A stretch of DNA of 27,772 nucleotides from Nemertoderma westbladi. Lineage: Eukaryota; Xenacoelomorpha; Nemertodermatida; Nemertodermatidae. Of the stretch, positions 1 through 8,404 are shown in pieces. The number at the start of each line of letters is the position of its first letter. The first letter of the stretch is position 1. The notes below the pieces were generated by a model, which had not been told where the DNA came from, made no database searches, and was given only the letters and a program-made list of their open reading frames with translations. The stretch lies in the NCBI GenBank assembly GCA_032718475.1, contig JAUCBJ010004715.1, forward strand, positions 1 through 27,772, written 5' to 3'. A program made the translations under genes and the position numbers.

Positions 1-1228
1 GTGTGTAGGGGGGATAGGTGGAAGACGGACACTAAACTAACGCAATCAATCCTCCTTACCTGAGGCACCCAAAACCAGTCCGTGTGTAGGGGGATAGGTG
101 GAAGACGGACACTAAAGTAACGCAATCAATCCTCCTTACCTGAGGCACCCAAAACCAGTCCGTGTGTAGGGGGGATAGGTGGAAGACGGACACTAAACTA
201 ACGCAATCAATCCTCCTTACCTGAGGCACCCAAAACCAGTCCGTGTGTAGGGGGATAGGTGGAAGACGGACACTAAACTAACGCAATCAATCCTCCTTAC
301 CTGAGGCACCCAAAACCAGTCCGTGTGTAGGGGGATAGGTGGAAGACGGACACTAAACTAACGCAATCAATCCTCCTTACCTGAGGCACCCAAAACCAGT
401 CCGTGTGTAGGGGGATAGGTGGAAGACGGACACTAAACTAACGCAATCAATCCTCCTTACCTGAGGCACCCAAAACCAGTCCGTGTGTAGGGGGATAGGT
501 GGAAGACGGACACTAAACTAACGCAATCAATCCTCCTTACCTGAGGCACCCAAAACCAGTCCGTGTGTAGGGGGATAGGTGGAAGACGGACACTAAACTA
601 ACGCAATCAATCCTCCTTACCTGAGGCACCCAAAACCAGTCCGTGTGTAGGGGGATAGGTGGAAGACGGACACTAAACTAACGCAATCAATCCTCCTTAC
701 CTGAGGCACCCAAAACCAGTCCGTGTGTAGGGGGATAGGTGGAAGACGGACACTAAACTAACGCAATCAATCCTCCTTACCTGAGGCACCCAAAACCAGT
801 CCGTGTGTAGGGGGGATAGGTGGAAGACGGACACTAAACTAACGCAATCAATCCTCCTTACCTGAGGCACCCAAAACCAGTCCGTGTGTAGGGGGATAGG
901 TGGAAGACGGACACTAAACTAACGCAATCAATCCTCCTTACCTGAGGCACCCAAAACCAGTCCGTGTGTAGGGGGGATAGGTGGAAGACGGACACTAAAC
1001 TAACGCAATCAATCCTCCTTACCTGAGGCACCCAAAACCAGTCCGTGTGTAGGGGGGATAGGTGGAAGACGGACACTAAACTAACGCAATCAATCCTCCT
1101 TACCTGAGGCACCCAAAACCAGTCCGTGTGTAGGGGGGATAGGTGGAAGACGGACACTAAACTAACGCAATCAATCCTCCTTACCTGAGGCACCCAAAAC
1201 CAGTCCGTGTGTAGGGGGAGTAGGTGGA
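1..1228. repeat. 80-bp minisatellite, about 15 copies, each with a minus-strand 5' splice site
   Basis: Nearly identical tandem units of 80 bp (81 bp where the G run has six instead of five G) fill the start of the window and run off its left edge. Read on the minus strand, each unit holds the last 41 bases or so of the exon at 1280-1185, ending TGCCTCAG|GTAAGG, followed by about 39 bases of intron. The right-most unit merges into that exon, which appears to be the source. Units differ by only a few substitutions (for example CTAAACTAA versus CTAAAGTAA) and the G-run length, so the array is young or homogenised. Open reading frames on the minus strand here are by-products of 81-bp units. Confidence 0.95.
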
Positions 1229-1280
1229 TCCTCGCAAGCCAGTTCGCATTGAAATTCTGGATGTTGATTCCATTTTCCGC
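1185..1280 (-). CDS. Internal exon of an unrecognised gene (32 codons)
   Basis: On the minus strand a 96-nt open segment is bounded by an acceptor (TTTTATTAACAG at 1281 and above) and a strong donor (CCTCAG|GTAAGG, exon end at 1185). It reads in phase 0 to phase 0 as 32 residues, beginning AENGINIQNF and ending LHTDWFWVPQ, rich in aromatic and hydrophobic residues as a real protein segment would be. I do not recognise the family. Its 3' end is the sequence copied into every unit of the adjacent 80-bp array. No neighbouring exon of the same gene is identifiable: the next one would lie beyond the left edge, the previous one upstream of 1280, possibly beyond the cardiolipin-synthase-like ORF. 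Exon status is inferred from splice signals and phase only. Confidence 0.5.
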
Positions 1281-1763
1281 CTGTTAATAAAACATTTAAT
1301 TAATCCTCCAGAGGCCACTGATATTATTAATTAATTTTCTCTACAAGTTTAAATTATTTTAGTTTTCTGTGAGACTCAAGACCGTCTTCGCTAGGCCATC
1401 TTCTGGCACGTTTTATTTTGTTTTAGTTCTAGAATATTTTTTATTGATAATGATAACGTTCTGCTGTTTTTACGCATATTTTTCGGTACTTTAACTTTTC
1501 TATTAGATTCAAGTTATTTTATTTTCACTACTTCTAAGGGACACCAAACCGCAAGGAACTCATATTTCAGTTTATATAATTGTAATAATACAGTTAGTTA
1601 AATTGGGAACAGGATATTTTTACACATAAATAAGAAATATTTCATTGTAAATTTCAGTGCTCCGATATTATTATAATATAAACTATAATATACTGAAATA
1701 AATTGCAATTAATAAACATAATCCTATTAATAATAATTATAAACTAGTTTATTGTGCGAATTA
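1281..1763. other. AT-rich non-coding stretch
   Basis: There is no convincing ORF or repeat. On the minus strand an AATAAA hexamer (plus-strand TTTATT near 1748-1753) lies just after the stop codon of the cardiolipin-synthase-like gene and could serve as its polyadenylation signal. The remainder is AT-rich intergenic or intronic sequence. Confidence 0.5.
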
Positions 1764-2831
1764 TTATGTATCGGCTTGTTGCGAGCGAATATAGGAAATA
1801 ATTTGGTTTCCAGAGTAACAGTAAGTAGCGAAAGTCGCCGCTGATAGACTCCCAGAGGCGACCCACGAGTACCACAAGAGCCAGTGGTGGGGGGAACCGA
1901 ACAGTGGTGCCGCCAGTGAGAAGGCTAGAGTCCCCATCACAACACACGTAGTGCATTTACTCAACAGACTCGGCTCCAAAACCATTCCTCTAGATCTCAT
2001 AGAGAACATTTCCCTCAAGGAGACAGAGTTACCTAAACTCTGATACCGAATGTAAACCGCTCCCAAAATAACCGCCAAGTCTTTGAGTAACAGAACTGCA
2101 GCCAGTTCTATAGGAATCTTTTGAGTTATTACTAAAGCCAAGGCCAAAAATCCAACAAAGGTTTTATCCGCGATTGGGTCTAGTATCGCTCCAAGATTAC
2201 TCCGTTGCGATGGAAACCTACGGGCTATCGCTCCGTCTAGGAGGTCCGTTGCCGCGGTGATGGAACACAACCACAGAGCCTCCATGAACCCCTGGTTCAC
2301 TATAAAGTAAAGGATAAAGGGGGAGGCGGCGATCCGAAGTATACAGAGGATGTTCGGGACGGTTACAACGTTGTCTCCAATCCGCTCCCCTACCCGAATA
2401 TCGGGAACGTTGTCCCCAATCCGCTCCCCAACCCGAATATCGGGAACGTTGTCCCCAATCCGCTCCCCAACCCGAATATCGGGAACGTTGTCCCCAATCC
2501 GCTCCCCAACCCGAATATCGGGAACGTTGTCCCCAATCCGCTCCCCAACCCGAATATCGACTGTATCATCTAGGGAGTTGATTATTCGCCGTCGATCTTT
2601 CGGGATTCTCGCTGGTATCTGATCACTTTTACGCCGTTCGCAACGGTGAAACGAGATCCAAACATAATTTCCTAGACGCGTTTCTCTTTTGTTAGATATA
2701 TGGTTTCGGTTTATACGGTGAAAGTTCGAAGTGTGATAGTGAGGAGTTACTAGGTGATACTTGGGGGGAGGGCGTCTGAGACCGCCAGTCCCACTTCTAC
2801 ATAGTAACGATTGGTATGGAAGCGGCAACAT
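1764..2831 (-). CDS. Cardiolipin synthase-like CDP-alcohol phosphatidyltransferase, intronless
   Basis: A 355-aa single-exon ORF. Residues 157-355 resemble eukaryotic cardiolipin synthase (CRLS1 type), which in mitochondria joins CDP-diacylglycerol and phosphatidylglycerol. The CDP-alcohol phosphatidyltransferase signature is complete: D196-LL-D199-G200, A203-R204, G214, D218 and D222 (ending LDPIADK). Several hydrophobic helices follow (about 160-180, 223-240, 243-262, 290-310, 318-338). Residues 1-60 are rich in Arg/His/Lys with almost no acidic residues, compatible with a mitochondrial presequence. Between presequence and enzyme domain (residues 92-155) sit five tandem copies of a 13-residue unit, PDIRVGERIGDNV. 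The start is the first ATG, but the frame stays open upstream to about 2935, so an upstream exon is possible. Animal CRLS1 genes are normally multi-exon, so this may be a retrocopy; it is intact. Confidence 0.85.
   Translation of the reverse strand: MLPLPYQSLLCRSGTGGLRRPPPKYHLVTPHYHTSNFHRINRNHISNKRETRLGNYVWISFHRCERRKSDQIPARIPKDRRRIINSLDDTVDIRVGERIGDNVPDIRVGERIGDNVPDIRVGERIGDNVPDIRVGERIGDNVPDIRVGERIGDNVVTVPNILCILRIAASPFILYFIVNQGFMEALWLCSITAATDLLDGAIARRFPSQRSNLGAILDPIADKTFVGFLALALVITQKIPIELAAVLLLKDLAVILGAVYIRYQSLGNSVSLREMFSMRSRGMVLEPSLLSKCTTCVVMGTLAFSLAAPLFGSPHHWLLWYSWVASGSLSAATFATYCYSGNQIISYIRSQQADT
2367..2558 (-). repeat. In-frame 39-bp coding minisatellite inside the CRLS-like ORF, five copies
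   Basis: Five near-identical 39-bp units encode PDIRVGERIGDNV repeated head to tail (the first lacks the P). Because 39 is divisible by three, copy-number change would not break the frame. The copy nearest the enzyme domain differs slightly (TCTCC and CCCTACC variants), so the array is not perfectly homogenised. Unlike the other arrays in this window it carries no GTRAGT-type donor. Confidence 0.95.
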
Positions 2832-3922
2832 GATATCTTCAGCTTTTATCCCGGACCAATCAACTTGCCTCCAATTACTACTTATTGAGTTACCGCGGTT
2901 GCTACAGCAACAAGTAGGCTTACCTTACCCGGTTACCGCCGATGGTAAAGATAGAGAACGAGGTAAAAATTACCAAATGCAGGAAACAATTCAGTTTGCA
3001 GTTCTGCACTTCTGCAGTTGTTACTGTTGTGTTGTAAGTGCCCCACTACTGCCCCGCTATGTCATGACTGACTGTATGAGCAGAACAACAACTGAATCTG
3101 GTCCATCATGCCTCTTTCAAATATCCCGCCTGCCTTGATTAACTTTACCATGTTGGATAATTATTATTGATACGTCATGAAGTCTACATTTTTTTAAAAT
3201 TATCATGGAGATGGAGAGAGAACAAATATTTAACTTTGGTAACTAATGTAACACGGATTTCTATAATAATGTCCATGTGGTTGATTAACGGGAAAAATAG
3301 AGTGCTACAAATGGGCAAAGTCGGGATATTGTGACAGACTTCTGGACCACGCCCGCAATAACCGACAGGTATTGGACCTCAGCACTGAACCCATTCCGTC
3401 ACTCACTGACTGGATACTCAATTCACGGCCACCACCTGTACTGCTCACAAAGCTCTTTCCATGAACCAAGGGAAACTTCCATTTGCCGCATTTGCTTTCA
3501 ACCGTCAACCCCATCCCGTTACCATCTTCTGAAGTGACCATGTGTAACCATCCCAGTGCCCAAGTCCCATGTTCCTGTGCACACATATTAAATCGTCCCT
3601 GCTCTTCTGTTTTCCTCCCAGTTTAATTAATTGATTGTATATTGTGTTAATGTGCCTATTTGGTTTAAATATTATTAAATCAATAATTCCCTACTGTCTA
3701 ACCTGTAGTGCACTGGACAATGATTGCATTTTGACTAGCAGTTGAAACATATCCGTCCAGACAAGCATAGACTAACTTCTCCCCGATGGCATAGATGTTG
3801 GAATGCTTTGCGATAACAGATAGTATATGGGCTCTCGGGTGTGGTAGAGCTGGGGGATCTGTGCAATATTCATCACACTTTCCTAAATTAATAACAAATT
3901 AAAATAATCGTATTAATTATAT
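2832..3922. other. Mostly non-coding stretch with no recognised gene
   Basis: Short ORFs exist on both strands (about 2761-3138 plus, 3305-3586 minus, 3331-3537 plus) but none resembles a known family. The part at 3300-3600 is richer in GC than its surroundings and could be a worn mobile-element or gene fragment. On the minus strand CGG|GTAAGG near 2931-2936 is a donor-like site upstream of the CRLS-like ORF. 3600-3922 is AT-rich. Confidence 0.4.
3915..3922. repeat. Left target site duplication AATTATAT of MITE copy 1
   Basis: Identical to 4408-4415 on the other side of the element, which supports insertion by a transposase making 8-bp staggered cuts. Confidence 0.8.
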
Positions 3923-4407
3923 GGCCCATGTGAAGAATACCAGACTTTCTGCCGTTATATTTCACTTTGCAGTTACCCCCATGTGAAGAATACCAGACTT
4001 TCTGCCGTTATATTTCACTTTGCAGTTACCCCCATGTGAAGAATACCAGACTTTCTGCCGTTATATTTCACTTTGCAGTTACCCCCATGTGAAGAATACC
4101 AGACTTTCTGCCGTTATATTTCACTTTGCAGTTACCCCCATGTGAAGAATACCAGACTTTCTGCCGTTATATTTCACTTTGCAGTTACCCCCATGTGAAG
4201 AATACCAGGTTTTCACCAAAACCACAGGTTACAGAAGGGCTGAATCTAACCAAAACAATAAACGAATTGTACAGGTTATAAGACAGAAATAAGCGCTATA
4301 AAACACTAATATACACACAATTAAAAAAAAAATAAAAAATCTTCATATATAAAATTCCAATAAAAAGTCGACCGAAAAGTGAAATCCTGGTATTCTTCAC
4401 ATGGGCG
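3923..4407. mobile_element. MITE with 8-bp target site duplication (hAT-like), copy 1
   Basis: The element is bounded by inverted repeats: the left end contains CCCATGTGAAGAATACCAG and the right end CTGGTATTCTTCACATGGG. It is flanked by the direct repeat AATTATAT at 3915-3922 and 4408-4415, an 8-bp target site duplication typical of hAT transposons (P and Merlin elements can also give 8 bp). There is no transposase ORF, so it is non-autonomous. The left end is expanded into tandem copies of a 53-bp segment that begins with the terminal repeat. The body (AGAAGGGCTGAATCTAACC and GACAGAAATAAGCGCTATAA) is shared with the copy at 10589. Confidence 0.85.
3927..4209. repeat. 53-bp tandem repeat grown from the MITE left end, about 5.3 copies
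   Basis: Copies start at 3927, 3980, 4033, 4086, 4139 and 4192 (partial), exactly 53 bp apart and essentially identical. Each begins with the inverted-repeat motif CATGTGAAGAATACCAG. The related elements at 10589 and 6828 carry this motif only twice, so the ancestral element had two spaced end motifs and this copy has been expanded. Confidence 0.95.
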
Positions 4408-4415
4408 AATTATAT
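4408..4415. repeat. Right target site duplication AATTATAT of MITE copy 1
   Basis: Identical to 3915-3922; it immediately follows the right inverted repeat ending CATGGGCG. Confidence 0.8.
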
Positions 4416-4708
4416 CCATCGCTATTTTGTTAACAATTTTATGTACCATGCACTCAACTCAAATATTAAATGCATAACAAAAAATCGTACCCATATCACA
4501 GTATGTCTTGTAGGAGTGTGTCACTGAACTTACACCGTATCCTGGAATATGGTGTCTTTATTCAAGTACCTGTCCACCCCCCCCCCCCCCCCCCCCCCCC
4601 ATTTGTCGACATTGCGCCATTGCAAAGCTGGCCCTGCAAGGATTCCAAGAAATTTATCACAATATGAATTTCGTTGAAAATTACCTGAGATATGAGCGTT
4701 CAAATGTT
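4416..4708. other. Non-coding stretch with a C24 tract
   Basis: No gene is seen. It contains an uninterrupted run of 24 C at 4577-4600. Confidence 0.6.
4577..4600 (+). repeat. Poly-C tract (C24)
   Basis: A homopolymer run of 24 C. Two further runs of 24 and 25 C are at 10962 and 12116, all on the same strand. Confidence 0.95.
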
Positions 4709-5286
4709 GCTACTTGTAGGACTCTGGCCCAACTAACTTACCCATGGCACAGAGGGCTACTTGTAGGACTCTGGCCCAACTAACTTACCCATGGCACAGA
4801 GGGCTACTTGTAGGACTCTGGCCCAACTAACTTACCCATGGCACAGAGGGCTACTTGTAGGACTCTGGCCCAACTAACTTACTCATGGCACAGAGGGCTA
4901 CTTGTAGGACTCTGGCCCAACTAACTTACCCATGGCACAGAGGGCTACTTGTAGGACTCTGGCCCAACTAACTTACCCATGGCACAGAGGGCTACTTGTA
5001 GGACTCTGGCCCAACTAACTTACCCATGGCACAGAGGGCTACTTGTAGGACTCTGGCCCAACTAACTTACTCATGGCACAGAGGGCTACTTGTAGGACTC
5101 TGGCCCAACTAACTTACCCATGGCACAGAGGGCTACTTGTAGGACTCTGGCCCAACTAACTTACCCATGGCACAGAGGGCTACTTGTAGGACTCTGGCCC
5201 AACTAACTTACCCATGGCACAGAGGGCTACTTGTAGGACTCTGGCCCATCTAACTTACCCATGGCACAGAGGGCTACTTGTAGGAG
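4709..5286. repeat. 47-bp minisatellite, about 12 copies, each with a minus-strand 5' splice site
   Basis: Tandem 47-bp units. On the minus strand each holds about 27 bases of the 3' end of the exon at 5682-5259, ending CTGTGCCATGG, then GTAAGTTAG and about 11 more intron bases. The right-most unit is the real exon/intron junction; its intron part has GTAAGTTAGATGG where the other units have GTAAGTTAGTTGG. Two units have ACTCATGG (minus strand CCATGAGTAAGT) instead of ACCCATGG, which still leaves GTAAGT. The frame from the exon meets TAG shortly after the junction, so reading into the array would end translation. Confidence 0.95.
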
Positions 5287-5682
5287 TGTATCGGCTGAAT
5301 TATATATGGTATCATCACTCCGTTTATTTTTGTTTTCACTTCTGACCTTCTCTTTATTTTCGTCTTTATATATTGCCAGTATTGAATTTAACTTTTCACT
5401 TGTGTCTCTAGACCGCCTGGTTTGATTTTTATATATTTCCAAGACTGAGTTTAATTTTTGTCTGATGTTCTTATCATAAAGTTTTACGTCTTTACTTGTG
5501 ACGCCCATTGGGTTGGTTTTTTCCCCTGTTTCTATTTTGACATCCTTCGCATTCTCCGATGTATCAGCTAGTTCACTGTCGCTATGAATAGCTTGTGTTG
5601 CCTCTATTGTTACCAAAATCGTTAGAATTATAGTAATCGTATCCATTATTATTGAAATAGTCTTGAAATTGTTATTGAACAA
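5259..5682 (-). CDS. First coding exon of a small secreted or membrane protein, family unrecognised
   Basis: An open segment of 141 codons plus one base, ending at donor CATGG|GTAAGTTAG (phase 1). Starts are possible at residue 1 (5682) or at Met13 (5646). Residues 13-31 (MDTITIILTILVTIEATQA) are hydrophobic with small residues at the end, as in a signal peptide or membrane anchor. The rest is polar and charged. It contains a degenerate internal repeat, KLNSVLEIYK at 76-85 and KLNSILAIYK at 97-106, an NQT glycosylation sequon at 86-88 and dibasic sites (RR 89-90, KR 120-121). That arrangement could suit a cleaved precursor, but this is only a suggestion. The last residues before the donor read LLQVALCAM. 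Later exons would lie at lower coordinates and are not visible. Confidence 0.55.
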
Positions 5683-5768
5683 TGTTATTATGAATTTTGG
5701 ATTTAATTATAATATATAATTCGATAATATTTTACTGTTGTTATAGAAATAATTGGTAGTGATTTTTA

Positions 5769-6425
5769 TTTCTATATTTTATTCTTCCACGTGTCCACAC
5801 ATAACTAACATAGTGCTTTGGTTGGCCCATATTATTTCTATGTTTTATTCTTCCACGTGTCCACACATAACTAACATAGTGTCTTTGGTTGGCCCATATT
5901 ATTTCTATGTTTTATTCTTCCACGTGTCCACACATAACTAACATAGTGCTTTGGTTGACCCATATTATTTCTATGTTTTATTCTTCCACGTGTCCGCTAA
6001 CTAACACAGTGTGCTTTGGTTGGCCCATATTATTTCTATGTTTTATTCTTCCACGTGTCCACACATAACTAACATAGTGCTTTGGTTGACCCATATTATT
6101 TCTATGTTTTATTCTTCCACGTGTCCACACATAACTAACATAGTGCTTTGGTTGACCCATATTATTTCTATGTTTTATTCTTCCACGTGTCCACACATAA
6201 CTAACACAGTGTGCTTTGGTTGACCCATATTATTTCTATGTTTTATTCTTCCACGTGTCCACACATAACTAACATAGTGCTTTGGTTGACCCATATTATT
6301 TCTATGTTTTATTCTTCCACGTGTCCACACATAACTAACATAGTGCTTTGGTTGACCCATATTATTTCTATGTTTTATTCTTCCACGTGTCCACACATAA
6401 CTAACATAGTGCTTTGGTTGGCCCA
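5769..6425. repeat. 66-bp minisatellite, about 10 copies
   Basis: Tandem units of 66 bp (a few are 2-4 bp longer because of ACACAGTGTGC variants, and one at about 5995 lacks the CACACAT block). The unit contains TTCTTCCACGTGTCC, CATAACTAACATAG and TGGTTGACCCATATTATT. It lies upstream (minus-strand sense) of the secreted-protein exon, in what would be its 5' region. Both strands show open frames only because 66 is divisible by three. On the plus strand TAACTAAC followed by ATAG resembles a branch point and acceptor, but they are too close together to work. Confidence 0.95.
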
Positions 6426-6827
6426 CCCGTATGTCGTCTATTTTCACATCATTCTGCGTTTTAATTGCTGTTGCTGTTGAAATATTTATTATGGTTTTCA
6501 ATATTTAGCTACAAGCTTTTAAAAATCGTTGTCGTTGTCTTTATTGCATCGCTGTTCCTTGGTACCAAGAGAAGGTTGCAGTAATAGCGAAAAACCACAA
6601 CGAAATAGCTGAGCGCTAGGAACTGTTGTAGGTGTTACTTTAATGTCCGTCTAAGACTGTTGGTATACTTTTTAAATTTTCCTAAAAACTAATAATAATT
6701 TATATAATTACCCTTCCAACACTTCCTTTCAACGGTTTTCTATACAAACTAATAACAATATATTACTACGTATATTAATAGCATACTCATACACGCACAA
6801 ATATAATATAAATGTATTTATTATTGT
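6426..6827. other. AT-rich non-coding stretch
   Basis: No recognisable gene. On the minus strand about 25 codons at 6501-6426 (TTG start, no ATG) run into the 66-bp array. They vaguely resemble the start of the secreted-protein exon (a KTI...TQ...DVKI pattern), which could be chance. Confidence 0.35.
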
Positions 6828-7222
6828 GGCACATGTGTGGTATCCCATACTTTATGCTGTTTGGAGTTTACCTACATGTGAAGAATACCAGATTTCACTA
6901 AAAACCCAGGCTACTGAAGGGCTTAATCTAACCAAAACAGTAAACGAATTATTGTATCTGTACGATCAGTGTTGAGCGAAGTGGCGTGTGATTGGTTGTG
7001 GTTAGGTTGGGCTCAGCGTCATTGAAGAGAGCATTGAAAGCCATGCAGGACAATGACAACGAGCCATTGCAGACAAGAATTGGAGCTGGCCTTGTTGATT
7101 CCGCTCCAGGATTTATAATGGAGGTGGAGGCCACCAGTTTTAATAACAAACATACTTTAAATTAAGGAGTTGGTATTTACAAGGTGACTCTTAATTGTTA
7201 AATGGTATTCTTCACCTGGGCG
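6828..7222. mobile_element. MITE of the same family, copy 2 (diverged)
   Basis: The left end (GGCACATGTG...) and an internal second motif (ACATGTGAAGAATACCAG at about 6874) match the two end motifs of copy 1, and AAGGGCTTAATCTAACC matches its body. The right end is GGTATTCTTCACCTGGGCG. Flanks ATTATTGT (6820-6827) and GTTATTGT (7223-7230) agree at 7 of 8 positions, consistent with an old 8-bp target duplication. The middle (about 6960-7170) is unrelated to copy 1 and may be captured sequence. Confidence 0.7.
6992..7165 (+). pseudogene. Possible captured coding fragment inside MITE copy 2
   Basis: A 57-codon open frame runs from after a TGA to TAA at 7163-7165. It includes MQDNDNEPLQTRIGAGLVD and ends in a polar tail. 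Its composition looks more like protein than the surrounding AT-rich DNA, and a possible acceptor (GGTTGTGGTTAG) precedes it. It lies exactly in the part of the element not shared with copy 1. I recognise no family, and chance is a real alternative. Confidence 0.2.
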
Positions 7223-8404
7223 GTTATTGTTGTGTTTATTTGTAAATTTTAATGATAAAAAATGGTCTACCGTATTTGTTTAAAAATTATTTCGTCACAT
7301 AAATTATTCAAATACATATATACTTATTAAATAGTGTTTAGAACTCTTAACGAATACATTGAATGTTATTGTTCCACTGAGAGTGAAATGAATAATTATG
7401 AATACTGAAACATAAATGGGTCAAAATCGATTCAGTTCTCAAAACTTCGTACAGTCATTGAACTTTAAACAAGCAACATATACAATTTAATTTAATATTA
7501 ATACGGTGGTACACACTACACATACATTGTTCATAAATATAAGGAAAGGTAATATTATTACAAACAGTATAATTATATTATGTCATCTTATCCGGGGCCT
7601 GGAGATATTCTCGTACGAAGTTATCACTAACTTAGTAACAATGAACTTCTAGAACACTTGTTGCGTAATATCCATTAGTTATGGCAATTAGTGCTTTGCG
7701 AAGTGTACGATTGTTTGCCGTACAGGTGGTGTAGCAACTTGATAATTGCAATCCTTTAAAATGGGTACGAATTCACCAATACACCTAAACAATAAACATT
7801 ACATAATAAAACACTCCGGCCGAACGCCGAAAAGTTGACATAATATAACCAAATTTATTATATCATTATTGTATGAAAAAGGTACCAATCCTAGCACCGG
7901 TACCAATCTCTGACAATAAATATATTCACCATTAAAGACCGATTAATAACCTCACTCGCTGCGCTCGATCTCATTCCTAAATGCATTACAACAGATCCAA
8001 GGATTGCTTTATTTGTAATAAACGTTTTACATTTAACAGTTAACTACGTATAACGTACGTATTGAAAATATAATTATTTCACGTGTGGAGAATATAATTA
8101 TTATCCCGCCCAAGTTTCCAAAGGCATCGAAATTATATTTATAAATTTTTCCACCAAGAGTGGCTATAAAATTCAGAAACAACTGGAAAAAACGCTAAAT
8201 ATTTGTATGAATTGTCCGCAATCATCCCAGTGAGACAAAGTTAATGAAATAGATACACTGGTATCGCAGCTTTGTATGAAAGTATTCATTATAATAACAA
8301 AGTCGATGTCCATAAGTAGCTCAAATCGAAACCTGATTTACGTATTATTGCGGTACTGTCCTGTCTGTCGTTCTATAAGGGACCGACGACAAGTACTGGT
8401 ACTA
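7223..8404. other. AT-rich non-coding stretch, 3' flank of the TRIM-like gene
   Basis: No coding segment, tandem array or recognised element was seen. It contains the local inverted motif GGTACCAATC...CCGGTACCAATC at about 7882-7908. It presumably includes the 3' untranslated region of the minus-strand RING/B-box gene. Confidence 0.4.

Noticed and set aside
858-1193. 111-aa repeat protein on the minus strand of the 80-bp array
   Set aside because: It is open only where units are 81 bp and breaks at 80-bp units; it is better explained as copies of an exon/intron junction.
2761-3138. 125-aa plus-strand ORF upstream of the CRLS-like gene
   Set aside because: It overlaps the N-terminus of the CRLS-like frame on the other strand and shows no protein-like domain or family resemblance.
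3305-3586. 93-aa minus-strand ORF in a GC-richer segment
   Set aside because: I recognise no motif, frames on the opposite strand are equally open, and there are no splice or promoter clues. It was kept only as part of a non-coding stretch.
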